From Sulfurimonas sp. (GTDB taxonomy: Bacteria; Campylobacterota; Campylobacteria; Campylobacterales; Sulfurimonadaceae), in assembly GCA_030673275.1 (NCBI GenBank), contig DAOVJL010000052.1, forward strand, positions 1 to 7,509: a DNA stretch of 7,509 nucleotides, in the 5' to 3' direction. Below the pieces are notes generated by a model. That model was not told the DNA's origin, made no database searches, and was given only the letters and a program-made list of their open reading frames with translations. The translations under genes and the position numbers were made by a program. This document shows positions 1 through 6,347 of this stretch, in pieces; within the stretch, counting starts at the first letter, position 1, and the number at the start of each line of letters is the position of its first letter.

Positions 1-99
1 AATAAAAATGCTATGAAAACCGAGTTAGACCGTGTAGTTTCTACACATTCTATCTCAAAAAATGTTTATGAAATAGTCAGTAAAATAATAAAAATATAG
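1..99 (+). CDS. C-terminal end of an unidentified protein (5' truncated by window)
   Basis: Frame 1 is open from the first base to a TAG at 97-99 and gives 32 residues ending in VYEIVSKIIKI. It contains charged and hydrophobic residues in a helix-like pattern (MKTELDRVV, then NVYEIVSKIIK), which fits the last helices of a soluble protein. The family cannot be recognised from so short a tail. No separate start with a ribosome binding site is visible, so it most likely continues upstream of the window. It is followed by about 175 bp without a gene before sqr, so sqr is probably a separate transcription unit. A perfect 6-bp inverted repeat with a TTT loop lies inside it at 32-46 and is probably chance. 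Confidence 0.6.
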   Translation, partial: NKNAMKTELDRVVSTHSISKNVYEIVSKIIKI

Positions 100-156
100 G
101 ATAGTTCTACTTTTAAATGTTCTATAAGTCCATAAAATAAGTAGTTGTGGCTTTGG

Positions 157-171
157 TATAGCTCTGCTATA
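157..171 (+). terminator. Weak hairpin after upstream gene, possible terminator
   Basis: TATAGC (157-162), a TCT loop and GCTATA (166-171) form a perfect 6-bp stem. A T-rich but interrupted tract follows (172-184). It lies 57 bp after the upstream stop and about 40 bp before the sqr promoter region, the right place to end the upstream transcript. Only two pairs are G-C, so the hairpin is weak and may not act. Apart from this and the sqr promoter elements, nothing is recognised in 100-276. Confidence 0.3.
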
Positions 172-212
172 TAATTATTATTTTAAAAAAAATAGTAAAT
201 TGTAAAGAGAAC

Positions 213-241
213 TTGACATTTTTGTGATATTATTGTGATAA
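213..241 (+). promoter_or_regulatory. Candidate sigma-70 promoter of sqr
   Basis: A perfect TTGACA box (213-218) is separated by 17 bp from TGATAA (236-241), a moderate match to the -10 consensus. Transcription would begin near 248 and leave a leader of about 30 nt before the ATG at 277. Campylobacterota promoters often lack a clear -35 box, so a perfect one is notable. The spacer and -10 box overlap a pair of TTGTGATA direct repeats (see 222-243), so a protein binding there would affect this promoter. Confidence 0.4.
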
Positions 242-243
242 AG
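222..243 (+). repeat. Tandem TTGTGATA direct repeat, 11-bp period, in sqr promoter
   Basis: TTGTGATATTA starts at 222 and TTGTGATAAAG at 233, so an identical 8-mer repeats exactly 11 bp apart. A third TTGTAA at 200 is in phase (22 bp upstream of 222). OmpR/PhoB-family regulators usually bind tandem direct repeats of about 10-11 bp period (established knowledge), and such a regulator is encoded at 5490-6239. That this is its binding site is inference. The local AT content makes chance repeats possible. Confidence 0.4.
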
Positions 244-263
244 CTTTTTATATTTAAAAAAAT

Positions 264-268
264 AAGGA
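264..268 (+). promoter_or_regulatory. Ribosome binding site that sets the sqr start
   Basis: AAGGA ends 8 nt before the ATG at 277. A GTG at 235 opens the same frame 14 codons earlier, but it has no ribosome binding site, overlaps the putative -10 box and would add an unrelated KLFIFKK-type leader. The 277 start puts the FAD-binding GGGVSG loop directly after the first beta strand, as usual in this family. Confidence 0.75.
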
Positions 269-276
269 TATACAAT

Positions 277-1746
277 ATGGCAAGATTAGTTGTTCTTGGT
301 GGAGGAGTTTCAGGTCATACTGCAGCTACTTTCGCCGCAAAATGGTTAGGCTCAGCCCATGAAGTGGTTGTTGTGACTCCAAATTCAAAGTGGAACTGGA
401 TTCCATCAAATATTTGGGTTGGTGTTGGTGAGATGAGTAAAGAGGATGTTACTTTTGATTTAGCTCCTGTTTACGCTAAGGCTGGTATTAATTATAAACA
501 GGCAAAAGCTGTTTCAATTAACCCAGAGGGTAGCGGAACAAATGATAAACCTTTTGTTACAATCGAGTATACACTTGAGGGTAGAGAGGGTGATTCTGAA
601 GTTGTAGAGTATGATTATCTAATCAATGCAACAGGTCCTAAACTAAACTTTGGAGCAACTCCAGGTCTTGGTGAAGGTAGTAATCTTGGTGAGCATACTG
701 TTTCAGTTTGTACGGCAGATCACGCAATTCATGCTAATGAAGAGTTTCAAAAGACTATCGAAACAATGAAAAATGGTGAACGCCAAAAATTCTTAATCGG
801 TACAGGACACGGTATGTGTACATGTCAAGGTGCTGCATTTGAGTATATCTTCAATATTGAGCATGAATTGACTAGAGCCGGTGTTCGTGACATGGCTGAT
901 ATCAAATGGATTTCAAACGAATCATTCTTAGGTGATTTCGGTATGGGTGGACTTCATATGAAAGTTGGCGGATATGCAGTTAGTTCAAAACTATTTGCTG
1001 AGTCTCTTTTTGCTGAAAGAAATGTTGACTGGATAATCGGTGCGCATGTAAATAAAGTTGAGTCTGGAAAAGTACATTACGAATTACTTGATGGTTCTTT
1101 TGGTGAAGAGGAGTTTGATTTCTCAATGCTTATCCCTCCGTTTGCCGGTGTTGGTCTTAAAGCCTACTCTAAAGATGGTTCTGACATTACAGATACTATT
1201 TTTGCTCCAAACGGTTTCTTGAAAGTTGATGCGAATTATGCTGCCGGTGCTTATGAGAACTGGAAAGCAAGTGACTGGCCGGAAACTTATCAAAACCCGA
1301 CTTATGATAATATTTTTGCTTGCGGTATTGCTTTTGCACCTCCACATCCAATCTCTAAACCGATGAGTTCTCCAAATGGAACACCAATCACTCCAACTCC
1401 TCCTAGAACCGGTATGCCTTCAGGTATTATCGGTAAAGCAGTTGCTCATAGTATTTGTGATCGTATAACTAAAGGTGAAAATGCTCCATTGCATAAAGCT
1501 TCTATGGCTGATATGGGTGCTGCTTGTGTTGCATCTGCCGGTAAGGGTCTATTTGATGGAACAGCTGCGGCAATGACAGTTTATCCTGTTGTTCCAGATT
1601 ATGAAAAGTATCCTGGTACCGGTCGTGATACAGATTATACTTTTGGTGAGATTGGTCTTGCGGGTCACTGGATTAAACATATCTTGCACCATTTATTTAT
1701 TTGGAAAGCTAAACTAAAATTTGGCTGGACAAAGATTCCAGAATAG
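277..1746 (+). CDS. sqr: Sulfide:quinone oxidoreductase
   Basis: The 489-residue product is a flavoprotein that oxidises sulfide to polysulfide or sulfur and passes electrons to membrane quinone. In this kind of organism that is a main entry point for energy from sulfide. A dinucleotide-binding loop (GGGVSG, residues 8-13) opens the protein. A second conserved strand, LINATG (115-120), and a C-terminal FAD-contact region rich in Pro and Gly (TPTPPRTGMPSG, 372-383) follow. Redox cysteines are visible at C145 (SVCTADHA) and C183 (CQGAAFE, matching the family CxGxAxE motif); the third candidate, C349 in FACGIAFA, looks displaced. There is no signal peptide. The aromatic, basic C-terminus (about 464-485) fits an amphipathic membrane-surface anchor. 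It is longer than the common 400-450-residue SQRs, suggesting one of the longer Campylobacterota types (III, IV or VI); I cannot assign which. GGT- and GCT-rich codons suggest high expression. A small membrane-like protein gene follows by 22 bp. Confidence 0.88.
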   Translation: MARLVVLGGGVSGHTAATFAAKWLGSAHEVVVVTPNSKWNWIPSNIWVGVGEMSKEDVTFDLAPVYAKAGINYKQAKAVSINPEGSGTNDKPFVTIEYTLEGREGDSEVVEYDYLINATGPKLNFGATPGLGEGSNLGEHTVSVCTADHAIHANEEFQKTIETMKNGERQKFLIGTGHGMCTCQGAAFEYIFNIEHELTRAGVRDMADIKWISNESFLGDFGMGGLHMKVGGYAVSSKLFAESLFAERNVDWIIGAHVNKVESGKVHYELLDGSFGEEEFDFSMLIPPFAGVGLKAYSKDGSDITDTIFAPNGFLKVDANYAAGAYENWKASDWPETYQNPTYDNIFACGIAFAPPHPISKPMSSPNGTPITPTPPRTGMPSGIIGKAVAHSICDRITKGENAPLHKASMADMGAACVASAGKGLFDGTAAAMTVYPVVPDYEKYPGTGRDTDYTFGEIGLAGHWIKHILHHLFIWKAKLKFGWTKIPE

Positions 1747-1768
1747 AAAATAATAAAAGGATATTAAT

Positions 1769-1930
1769 ATGAAAAAAGAAGAAGTAAACTTTGGTAAGAG
1801 TGACCAGTTTAATTTAACAATGATTCCAGGTAAATTTGCAAAAGCAATGAGAACAAATATTATTTGGCAGTTTATTAGATTTATTGTTATCAACATCAAA
1901 ATGTTAATAGTAGTAAGTAAAAGTCACTAG
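1769..1930 (+). CDS. Small membrane-like protein downstream of sqr (53 aa)
   Basis: A short ATG-initiated frame of 53 codons ends in TAG at 1928-1930. AAAGGA (1756-1761) lies 7 nt before the ATG, as good a ribosome binding site as that of sqr, and only 22 bp separate it from the sqr stop, so co-transcription is very likely. The product begins with a charged segment (MKKEEVNFGKSDQ), continues through TMIPGKFAKAMRTN, and ends in a hydrophobic stretch (about residues 31-49, IIWQFIRFIVINIKMLIVV) before a basic tail. Polar residues spaced through that stretch (Q34, R37, N42, K44) fit either a short membrane helix or an amphipathic helix on the membrane surface. I do not recognise a family. Its place suggests a small accessory or anchoring subunit for the sqr product (inference). 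It is shorter than common gene-calling cut-offs and may be missed in annotation. Confidence 0.72.
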   Translation: MKKEEVNFGKSDQFNLTMIPGKFAKAMRTNIIWQFIRFIVINIKMLIVVSKSH

Positions 1931-1942
1931 TTCTACACTTTT

Positions 1943-1994
1943 GTCCTAGAAGTTAACTTCTAGGACGTATCTACAAAAAAATCCCCTATTTTTT
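1943..1994 (+). terminator. 24-bp perfect palindrome ending the sqr unit
   Basis: GTCCTAGAAGTT (1943-1954) is followed directly by its exact reverse complement AACTTCTAGGAC (1955-1966). As RNA this gives a 10-bp stem with a TTAA loop, 12 nt after the stop of the small gene. The classical U-run is missing directly after the stem. Instead an A7-rich stretch, CCCCT and a T6 run follow (1975-1994), themselves a weak A/T inverted repeat. It may end or weaken transcription from sqr and protect the 3' end of the mRNA. Because it is a perfect dyad it could also be an operator for a dimeric regulator of the gene starting at 2012. Confidence 0.5.
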
Positions 1995-2011
1995 AATAAT
2001 AAAGGCAAATA

Positions 2012-2818
2012 ATGGTTAAAGATATTGTTAAATATCCTACCACTCCTAGTGTTGAATTTGGAACGGATGTAAGACTGTTTAATGAAGAGTTATTTTCAAT
2101 AATAGAGGATTTAAAAGATACTATTATTGAAAATAATTTAGATGGACTTGTAGGATATCAGATAGGATATTATTTTAATGTAATTGTTATAAAAGATGAA
2201 AATGGTGAATTTTTAGAGTTAATTAATCCAAGAGTATTAAAAACAGAAGGAAAAACAATTGTTACAGAGAGTACAGCTTATTTTCCTGGACTAACTGCAA
2301 AAGTTCAAAGATATGCTTCAATTAGTCTAGTTTATCAGGATAGAGAAGGCAAGCAACACTCTATGAAGGCAGATGGAGACTTAAGTATATTGCTTCAAAG
2401 AAAAATTGACTATACATTTGGTTCAAGTTTTATAAATAAGCTCTCAAAAAATGAAAAAAAACTTTTTGAAAAAAAGTTGGAGTATGGCAGTGATATTGCA
2501 ATTTCTGAGTCTTGTCCTACAATTTTTAAGAGAGACTATATTGTTAAAGCTATTAATGCTCTAATGATTGCAATGATTATTTTATTTTTAAGTTCATTTT
2601 TTGTTAGTGATGAAAGTGCAAAAACTATTTGGAATTATCAAATTTATCTATGTTTTGGTGCTATTGGATTAAATATTGTATATTTCTTTTATGCACAGTA
2701 TGAGGGAAAACAATTTACATCCTGTAGTAGTTGTCAAATTGGAAATATAATTGGGACAACGGCAATATCTTTAATATATTTATCCGTAATTATGCTATTA
2801 TCATATTTCATAATTTAA
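2012..2818 (+). CDS. Catalytically dead peptide-deformylase-like domain fused to a three-helix membrane domain
   Basis: Residues 1 to about 158 align end to end with bacterial peptide deformylase as I recall the E. coli protein. Conserved are LINPRVL (70-76), the DREGK turn, ADGDLSILLQ (120-129) and the C-terminal helix. The three catalytic motifs have decayed. GLVGYQ (45-50) keeps only the Gly and Gln of motif I. ESTAY (86-90) has Thr where the metal-binding Cys sits. QRKIDY (129-134) has Arg, Lys and Tyr in place of the His-Glu-His of the HExxH motif. It therefore should not bind the metal or deformylate. The C-terminal part has three hydrophobic helices (about 176-198, 209-228 and 244-267) and a CSSC motif (238-241) between the last two, predicted cytoplasmic if the N-terminal domain is. 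AAAGG (2001-2005) sits 6 nt before the ATG. The kinase gene follows after 10 bp, so the two are probably co-transcribed. Function unknown; a membrane sensor or adaptor is my inference. Confidence 0.8.
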   Translation: MVKDIVKYPTTPSVEFGTDVRLFNEELFSIIEDLKDTIIENNLDGLVGYQIGYYFNVIVIKDENGEFLELINPRVLKTEGKTIVTESTAYFPGLTAKVQRYASISLVYQDREGKQHSMKADGDLSILLQRKIDYTFGSSFINKLSKNEKKLFEKKLEYGSDIAISESCPTIFKRDYIVKAINALMIAMIILFLSSFFVSDESAKTIWNYQIYLCFGAIGLNIVYFFYAQYEGKQFTSCSSCQIGNIIGTTAISLIYLSVIMLLSYFII

Positions 2819-2828
2819 AAGCTGGTAA

Positions 2829-5489
2829 ATGTACATGAAAAATAAAATTCCAAATCTTATAAAAGCACACGATACATTTATTGCCTCAAAAGAGGCTATC
2901 CTTTTGCAATGGGTTTCTTATGAACTTCCACAAAAGATTTTAAAACTTCATAAAATAGATAAAGATAATTTTTTAGATGAGTATGCTGATGGAGTTTTTG
3001 ACTACTTTATGGGTGTTATCTCCAGTGAGTTTGATATAGGTAATTGTCCTATCATGGAAAATCTTTTGGCATATTTAAAAGATAAAAATATTAAAGCTGA
3101 TGAGCTATTTGAAATATGTAGTCACTTTAGACGATCAATGATTGACTTCACTTATGATGCAAAGATCAACTCAAAAGAAATTTTTGATGAAATATCATAC
3201 TTGTTTGATCAAAATTTTCAAGGAGTGCTAAAGCACTACACAGACACTATTTTTCAAAAAGAGCAAGAGATTAATAGATATGTAAAACTTCTTGACGAAT
3301 ATAAAAAAGCGCTGGATGAGAGTTCTATCATCTCTAAAACAGATATGAATGGAAATATTACCTATGTGAATGATAAGTATATACAGTTAAGCGGGTACAG
3401 TGAAGCAGAGCTTATTGGAAGCAGACACAGTATTATAAGGCATGAGGATATGCCGCAGGAGTATTTTGATGACTTGTGGTTTCAGCTTACAAATGCAGGT
3501 ATTTTCAGAGGAACACTGAAAAATCATAAAAAAAATGGAGAGTATTTTTATATTGATGTAACTATAGTTAAAATTACGAACCCTTATGACAATTCCGTTG
3601 AGTACATGTCAATTGCCAATGATGTTACAACGCTTATTGATGCAAGACTAGAAGCTCAAAAAGCCTCTCAAGCAAAAGAATACTTTTTGTCTAATATGTC
3701 GCATGAAATTAGAACTCCGTTGAACGCAATTTTGGGTTTTGTAAATCTTCTTATTGAACAGGATGTCTCAAAACAGCATAGAAAATATCTGGATATTATT
3801 TTAAGCAGCGGTGAGAATTTGCTAAGTATTATTAATGATATTTTGGATTTTTCAAAGTTAAGAAGCGGTGAATTCAACATTGAGCCAAAAATATTTTCTA
3901 TCCATGAAGAGATAAGCCATACTTTAGAGCTTTTTGTAGCTTCAGCAAATGCTAAAGATATTATTATTACCTCTTTTATCGACCCTGCTATACCAAAAGA
4001 ATTATATGCAGATCCTTTAAGGATTAAGCAGATATTATCAAATTTTTTAAGTAACGCTATAAAGTTTACAAAAATTGGCGGGCATATAAGTGTTGAAGCC
4101 ACATGTAAAGACAGTATACTCAAGATTAGCGTTAATGATAATGGAGTTGGTATAGCAGAAGATGAAATACAGAATATATTTACAGCATTTACACAAGCAG
4201 GACGAGGTGAGATAGAAAATTTAGATGGTACCGGATTAGGGTTATCTATTTGTCATCAGCTCTCAGAGCATATGGGCGGAAGTGTGCATGCTTATTCTGA
4301 GGTAGAAAAGGGAAGTACATTTTGGGTTGAACTTCCTGTTGAGATACGTAATACAGAGTGTCAAATTATGAATGATTTAGATGAACTAAAAGAACTTAAG
4401 ATTGTGTTCTATGATAAAAAGATGATAAGAGGTTACAAGTCAGACTCATTTTTAAAATACTCCGATATGTTTAATATGAATATAGAGATGATAGATAATC
4501 TTGATATGGAATATGATATAGCAGTCTTTTTAGATGAGTACATTGATGATAAAGTTAAAGAACATATTTTAAAATCAGATAAAAAGTATATAGCTTTAAT
4601 AAGCAAGCCGAGTGATAAATATGAAAAATATACGCATATAGCGTGTATAAATTTTCCTCTATATTGTTCAAAAATAAAAACTACATTCGAAGAGCTGCTA
4701 AATCCAAACTCTTCTCTACCGCATAAGCACAGAAGCAGTGCGAAGTTTGAAGGTCATATTTTAGTTGCAGAAGACAATGAAGCAAATCAAGAGTTGATTA
4801 AGATTATACTTACTAAGTATGGACTGACTTATGATTTAGCATGTAATGGTCTTGAAGCGGTAGAGCTTTATAAAAATAACTATTATGATTTGATTTTTAT
4901 GGATGAACAGATGCCGGTTATGGATGGCAATGAGGCTGTTCAAAATATATTAAAATATGAGAAAGAAAAAGAGCTTAGACATACGCCTGTTTCTGCTCTT
5001 ACGGCAAATGTTATCAAGGGTGCCAGAGAGAGAGGTTTAAAGAGCGGTTTTGACTCATTTTTAGGAAAACCAATTATTATAAAAGAGTTAGAAAAAGTCT
5101 TTTTTAGTTATCTTAAAGTTATAGAGGAGAGTATTGAAGATTCAAAATCTAGTTCTCTTGATAGTCGTATAGAGGGGCTTGATTGTGAAAAACTGACTCA
5201 AGAATTACTCTTAAATGATGATGAGTTGATAATGCTTGTAGAACTTTTTATAAAAAAGATGGCAAAGCAGATACCTGAACTGAAAAACGCAATTAAATTA
5301 AGAGAGTATAAAAAAATAGCACTTATTTCACATAGTATAAAAGGGTCAAGTGGTAATTTTAGACTTGAAGTAGTACAAGAAGACACAGCTGAAATGGAAA
5401 CAATGGCTAAAAATGAGGATAGTAAATATGATTATGAATCCATATTTGAAACAATAAAAAATAGAGTAGCTAAGATAAAGATTTCTTAG
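2829..5489 (+). CDS. Soluble hybrid histidine kinase: helical N-domain, Aer-like PAS, HisKA-HATPase, two receivers (one degenerate), HPt
   Basis: An 886-residue phosphorelay sensor without membrane helices. Residues 1-145 are all-helical and resemble the non-haem globin-like RsbR N-terminal domains (tentative). A PAS domain (about 160-268) carries RHEDMP (204-209) and DLWFQL, close to the RHPDMP and MWFTL motifs of the FAD-binding aerotaxis sensor Aer, but has Phe226 where Aer has a Trp. The kinase core has H292 in SHEIRTPLN, N405/N409 in the N box, DNGVG (437-441) and GTGLGLSI (467-474). Residues 520-625 look like a receiver without its phosphorylation site. A complete receiver follows (642-762: E648/D649, acceptor D692, T725, K747). 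The C-terminal HPt domain has H835 in SHSIKGSSGNF. All sites for His-Asp-His transfer are intact. The start is uncertain by two codons: the ATG at 2835 has better spacing (9 nt) from a weak GCTGG. It lies 10 bp after the pseudo-deformylase gene, and its stop abuts the convergent regulator, the likely partner. Confidence 0.9.
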   Translation: MYMKNKIPNLIKAHDTFIASKEAILLQWVSYELPQKILKLHKIDKDNFLDEYADGVFDYFMGVISSEFDIGNCPIMENLLAYLKDKNIKADELFEICSHFRRSMIDFTYDAKINSKEIFDEISYLFDQNFQGVLKHYTDTIFQKEQEINRYVKLLDEYKKALDESSIISKTDMNGNITYVNDKYIQLSGYSEAELIGSRHSIIRHEDMPQEYFDDLWFQLTNAGIFRGTLKNHKKNGEYFYIDVTIVKITNPYDNSVEYMSIANDVTTLIDARLEAQKASQAKEYFLSNMSHEIRTPLNAILGFVNLLIEQDVSKQHRKYLDIILSSGENLLSIINDILDFSKLRSGEFNIEPKIFSIHEEISHTLELFVASANAKDIIITSFIDPAIPKELYADPLRIKQILSNFLSNAIKFTKIGGHISVEATCKDSILKISVNDNGVGIAEDEIQNIFTAFTQAGRGEIENLDGTGLGLSICHQLSEHMGGSVHAYSEVEKGSTFWVELPVEIRNTECQIMNDLDELKELKIVFYDKKMIRGYKSDSFLKYSDMFNMNIEMIDNLDMEYDIAVFLDEYIDDKVKEHILKSDKKYIALISKPSDKYEKYTHIACINFPLYCSKIKTTFEELLNPNSSLPHKHRSSAKFEGHILVAEDNEANQELIKIILTKYGLTYDLACNGLEAVELYKNNYYDLIFMDEQMPVMDGNEAVQNILKYEKEKELRHTPVSALTANVIKGARERGLKSGFDSFLGKPIIIKELEKVFFSYLKVIEESIEDSKSSSLDSRIEGLDCEKLTQELLLNDDELIMLVELFIKKMAKQIPELKNAIKLREYKKIALISHSIKGSSGNFRLEVVQEDTAEMETMAKNEDSKYDYESIFETIKNRVAKIKIS

Positions 5490-6239
5490 CTATTTTTCAA
5501 TGAAGTAGCCAATTCCTGAAGCATTTTTTATAATATCTGTCGGAAGTTTATTTCTAAGTCTCCAAACCAGTGTTCTAATACTGTTCTCAGTTGCTCCATG
5601 TTCTTTCCAAACATACTCAATTGCTTGGTTAAAACTAATAACATGTCCAAGTTTAGCTACAAGAAGTCGTAAAATAGCACTCTCTTTTTTTGTTAGTTTG
5701 ATTTTTCCATCATTATAAAATATTTCATTTTTAGATATATCTATATGATATGCATCTCCAAAAGTCACAATTGGTTTATCAGATTTTCTTTTAGAATATA
5801 GTAGTTTTTCTAAGTTTTGGTCATCCACTTTAGATGCGTTTATTTCTTCATTTCTTTGGTTTTCCACATCAAACTTGAAAATAGCCATCTGTATAGTGGC
5901 ATGAAGTGAAGATGGATCAAAAGGCTTAACTATGTATCCATAAGGTTCTGTCTGTTTAGCCTGTGTAATTATGTCGTCATCGCTATATGAAGTTAAAAAT
6001 ATAAACGGAATTCCATAATGCTTTCTTATTGTTTTGGCTAACTCTATACCATCACTACTCTCCTGTAAAGAGATATCAATAATAACTATATCCGGCTTAT
6101 GTGTATCTATCTTCTCTCTTGCTAAATCTGCATTATCACAAACAGCAATAATTTGATACCCATGCTTTTGCAATGACAGTTTTAGATTGAGTGCCGTAAT
6201 CTCATCGTCTTCTACAATAATAATTCTGTATTGTTCCAT
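5490..6239 (-). CDS. OmpR/PhoB-family response regulator
   Basis: The 249-residue protein has an N-terminal receiver (about 4-122) with the acidic pair E10/D11, acceptor D55 in VIIDISL, T83 in FLTSYS and K105 in VKPFD, so it should accept phosphate. A charged linker (about 124-154) leads to a C-terminal winged-helix DNA-binding domain (155-247). Its recognition helix is around ENSIRTLVWRLRNKL, and the closing wing ends GIGYFIEK. It is thus a DNA-binding output protein controlled by phosphorylation. An AGG ends 6 nt before the ATG. Its stop directly touches that of the hybrid kinase on the other strand (TAGCTA, 5487-5492), and it is the only complete regulator in the window, so it is the natural final acceptor of the kinase HPt (inference). 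Its own upstream region carries 11-bp-spaced TTGT repeats and a good promoter, suggesting autoregulation. Confidence 0.9.
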   Translation of the reverse strand: MEQYRIIIVEDDEITALNLKLSLQKHGYQIIAVCDNADLAREKIDTHKPDIVIIDISLQESSDGIELAKTIRKHYGIPFIFLTSYSDDDIITQAKQTEPYGYIVKPFDPSSLHATIQMAIFKFDVENQRNEEINASKVDDQNLEKLLYSKRKSDKPIVTFGDAYHIDISKNEIFYNDGKIKLTKKESAILRLLVAKLGHVISFNQAIEYVWKEHGATENSIRTLVWRLRNKLPTDIIKNASGIGYFIEK

Positions 6240-6267
6240 AAATAACCTAAGTGTGTAAGATTTAAAT

Positions 6268-6287
6268 AATTATATAATTATATAATT
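6268..6287. repeat. 20-bp A/T-only perfect palindrome in the regulator leader
   Basis: The 20 bases read the same on both strands and contain two overlapping TATAAT-like words in each direction. The element lies between the predicted transcription start of the regulator and its ribosome binding site. It could be a weak RNA hairpin, an extra promoter or simply low-complexity sequence. With only A and T, chance is a serious alternative. Confidence 0.35.
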
Positions 6288-6318
6288 TTATTATTATATA
6301 TGTTTTAATTGTAGCCAT

Positions 6319-6347
6319 ATTGTACACTATTTGTAATATTTATGCAA
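6319..6347 (-). promoter_or_regulatory. Candidate sigma-70 promoter of the response regulator
   Basis: On the minus strand TTGCAT (6347-6342) is separated by exactly 17 bp from TACAAT (6324-6319), five of six matches to the -10 consensus. Transcription would start near 6311 and give a leader of about 70 nt. Further TATAAT-like words lie downstream at 6268-6300 and could be alternative -10 boxes. The TTGT repeat pair at 6349-6370 sits just upstream of the -35 box, a usual place for an OmpR-type activator, while the pair at 6320-6341 overlaps the promoter itself. Confidence 0.45.

Noticed and set aside
32..46. Hairpin GTGTAG-TTT-CTACAC
   Set aside because: It lies inside the coding end of the upstream gene, has no T-run after it and is short enough to be chance.
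235..276. GTG at 235 as an earlier start for sqr, adding 14 residues
   Set aside because: It has no ribosome binding site, overlaps the likely -10 box, and the added residues are unlike the family N-terminus. The ATG at 277 has AAGGA at good spacing.
1123..1347. Open minus-strand frame inside sqr
   Set aside because: It is fully contained antisense to a strongly supported gene, has no recognisable domain, and its composition follows from the sqr codons. The same holds for minus-strand frames at 1714-1899, 3668-4123 and 5198-5386 and a plus-strand frame at 7163-7348.
2012..2818. Annotation as an active peptide deformylase
   Set aside because: The Cys and both His metal ligands and the catalytic Glu are all replaced, and a membrane domain is attached. 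Transfer of the enzyme name would be misleading.
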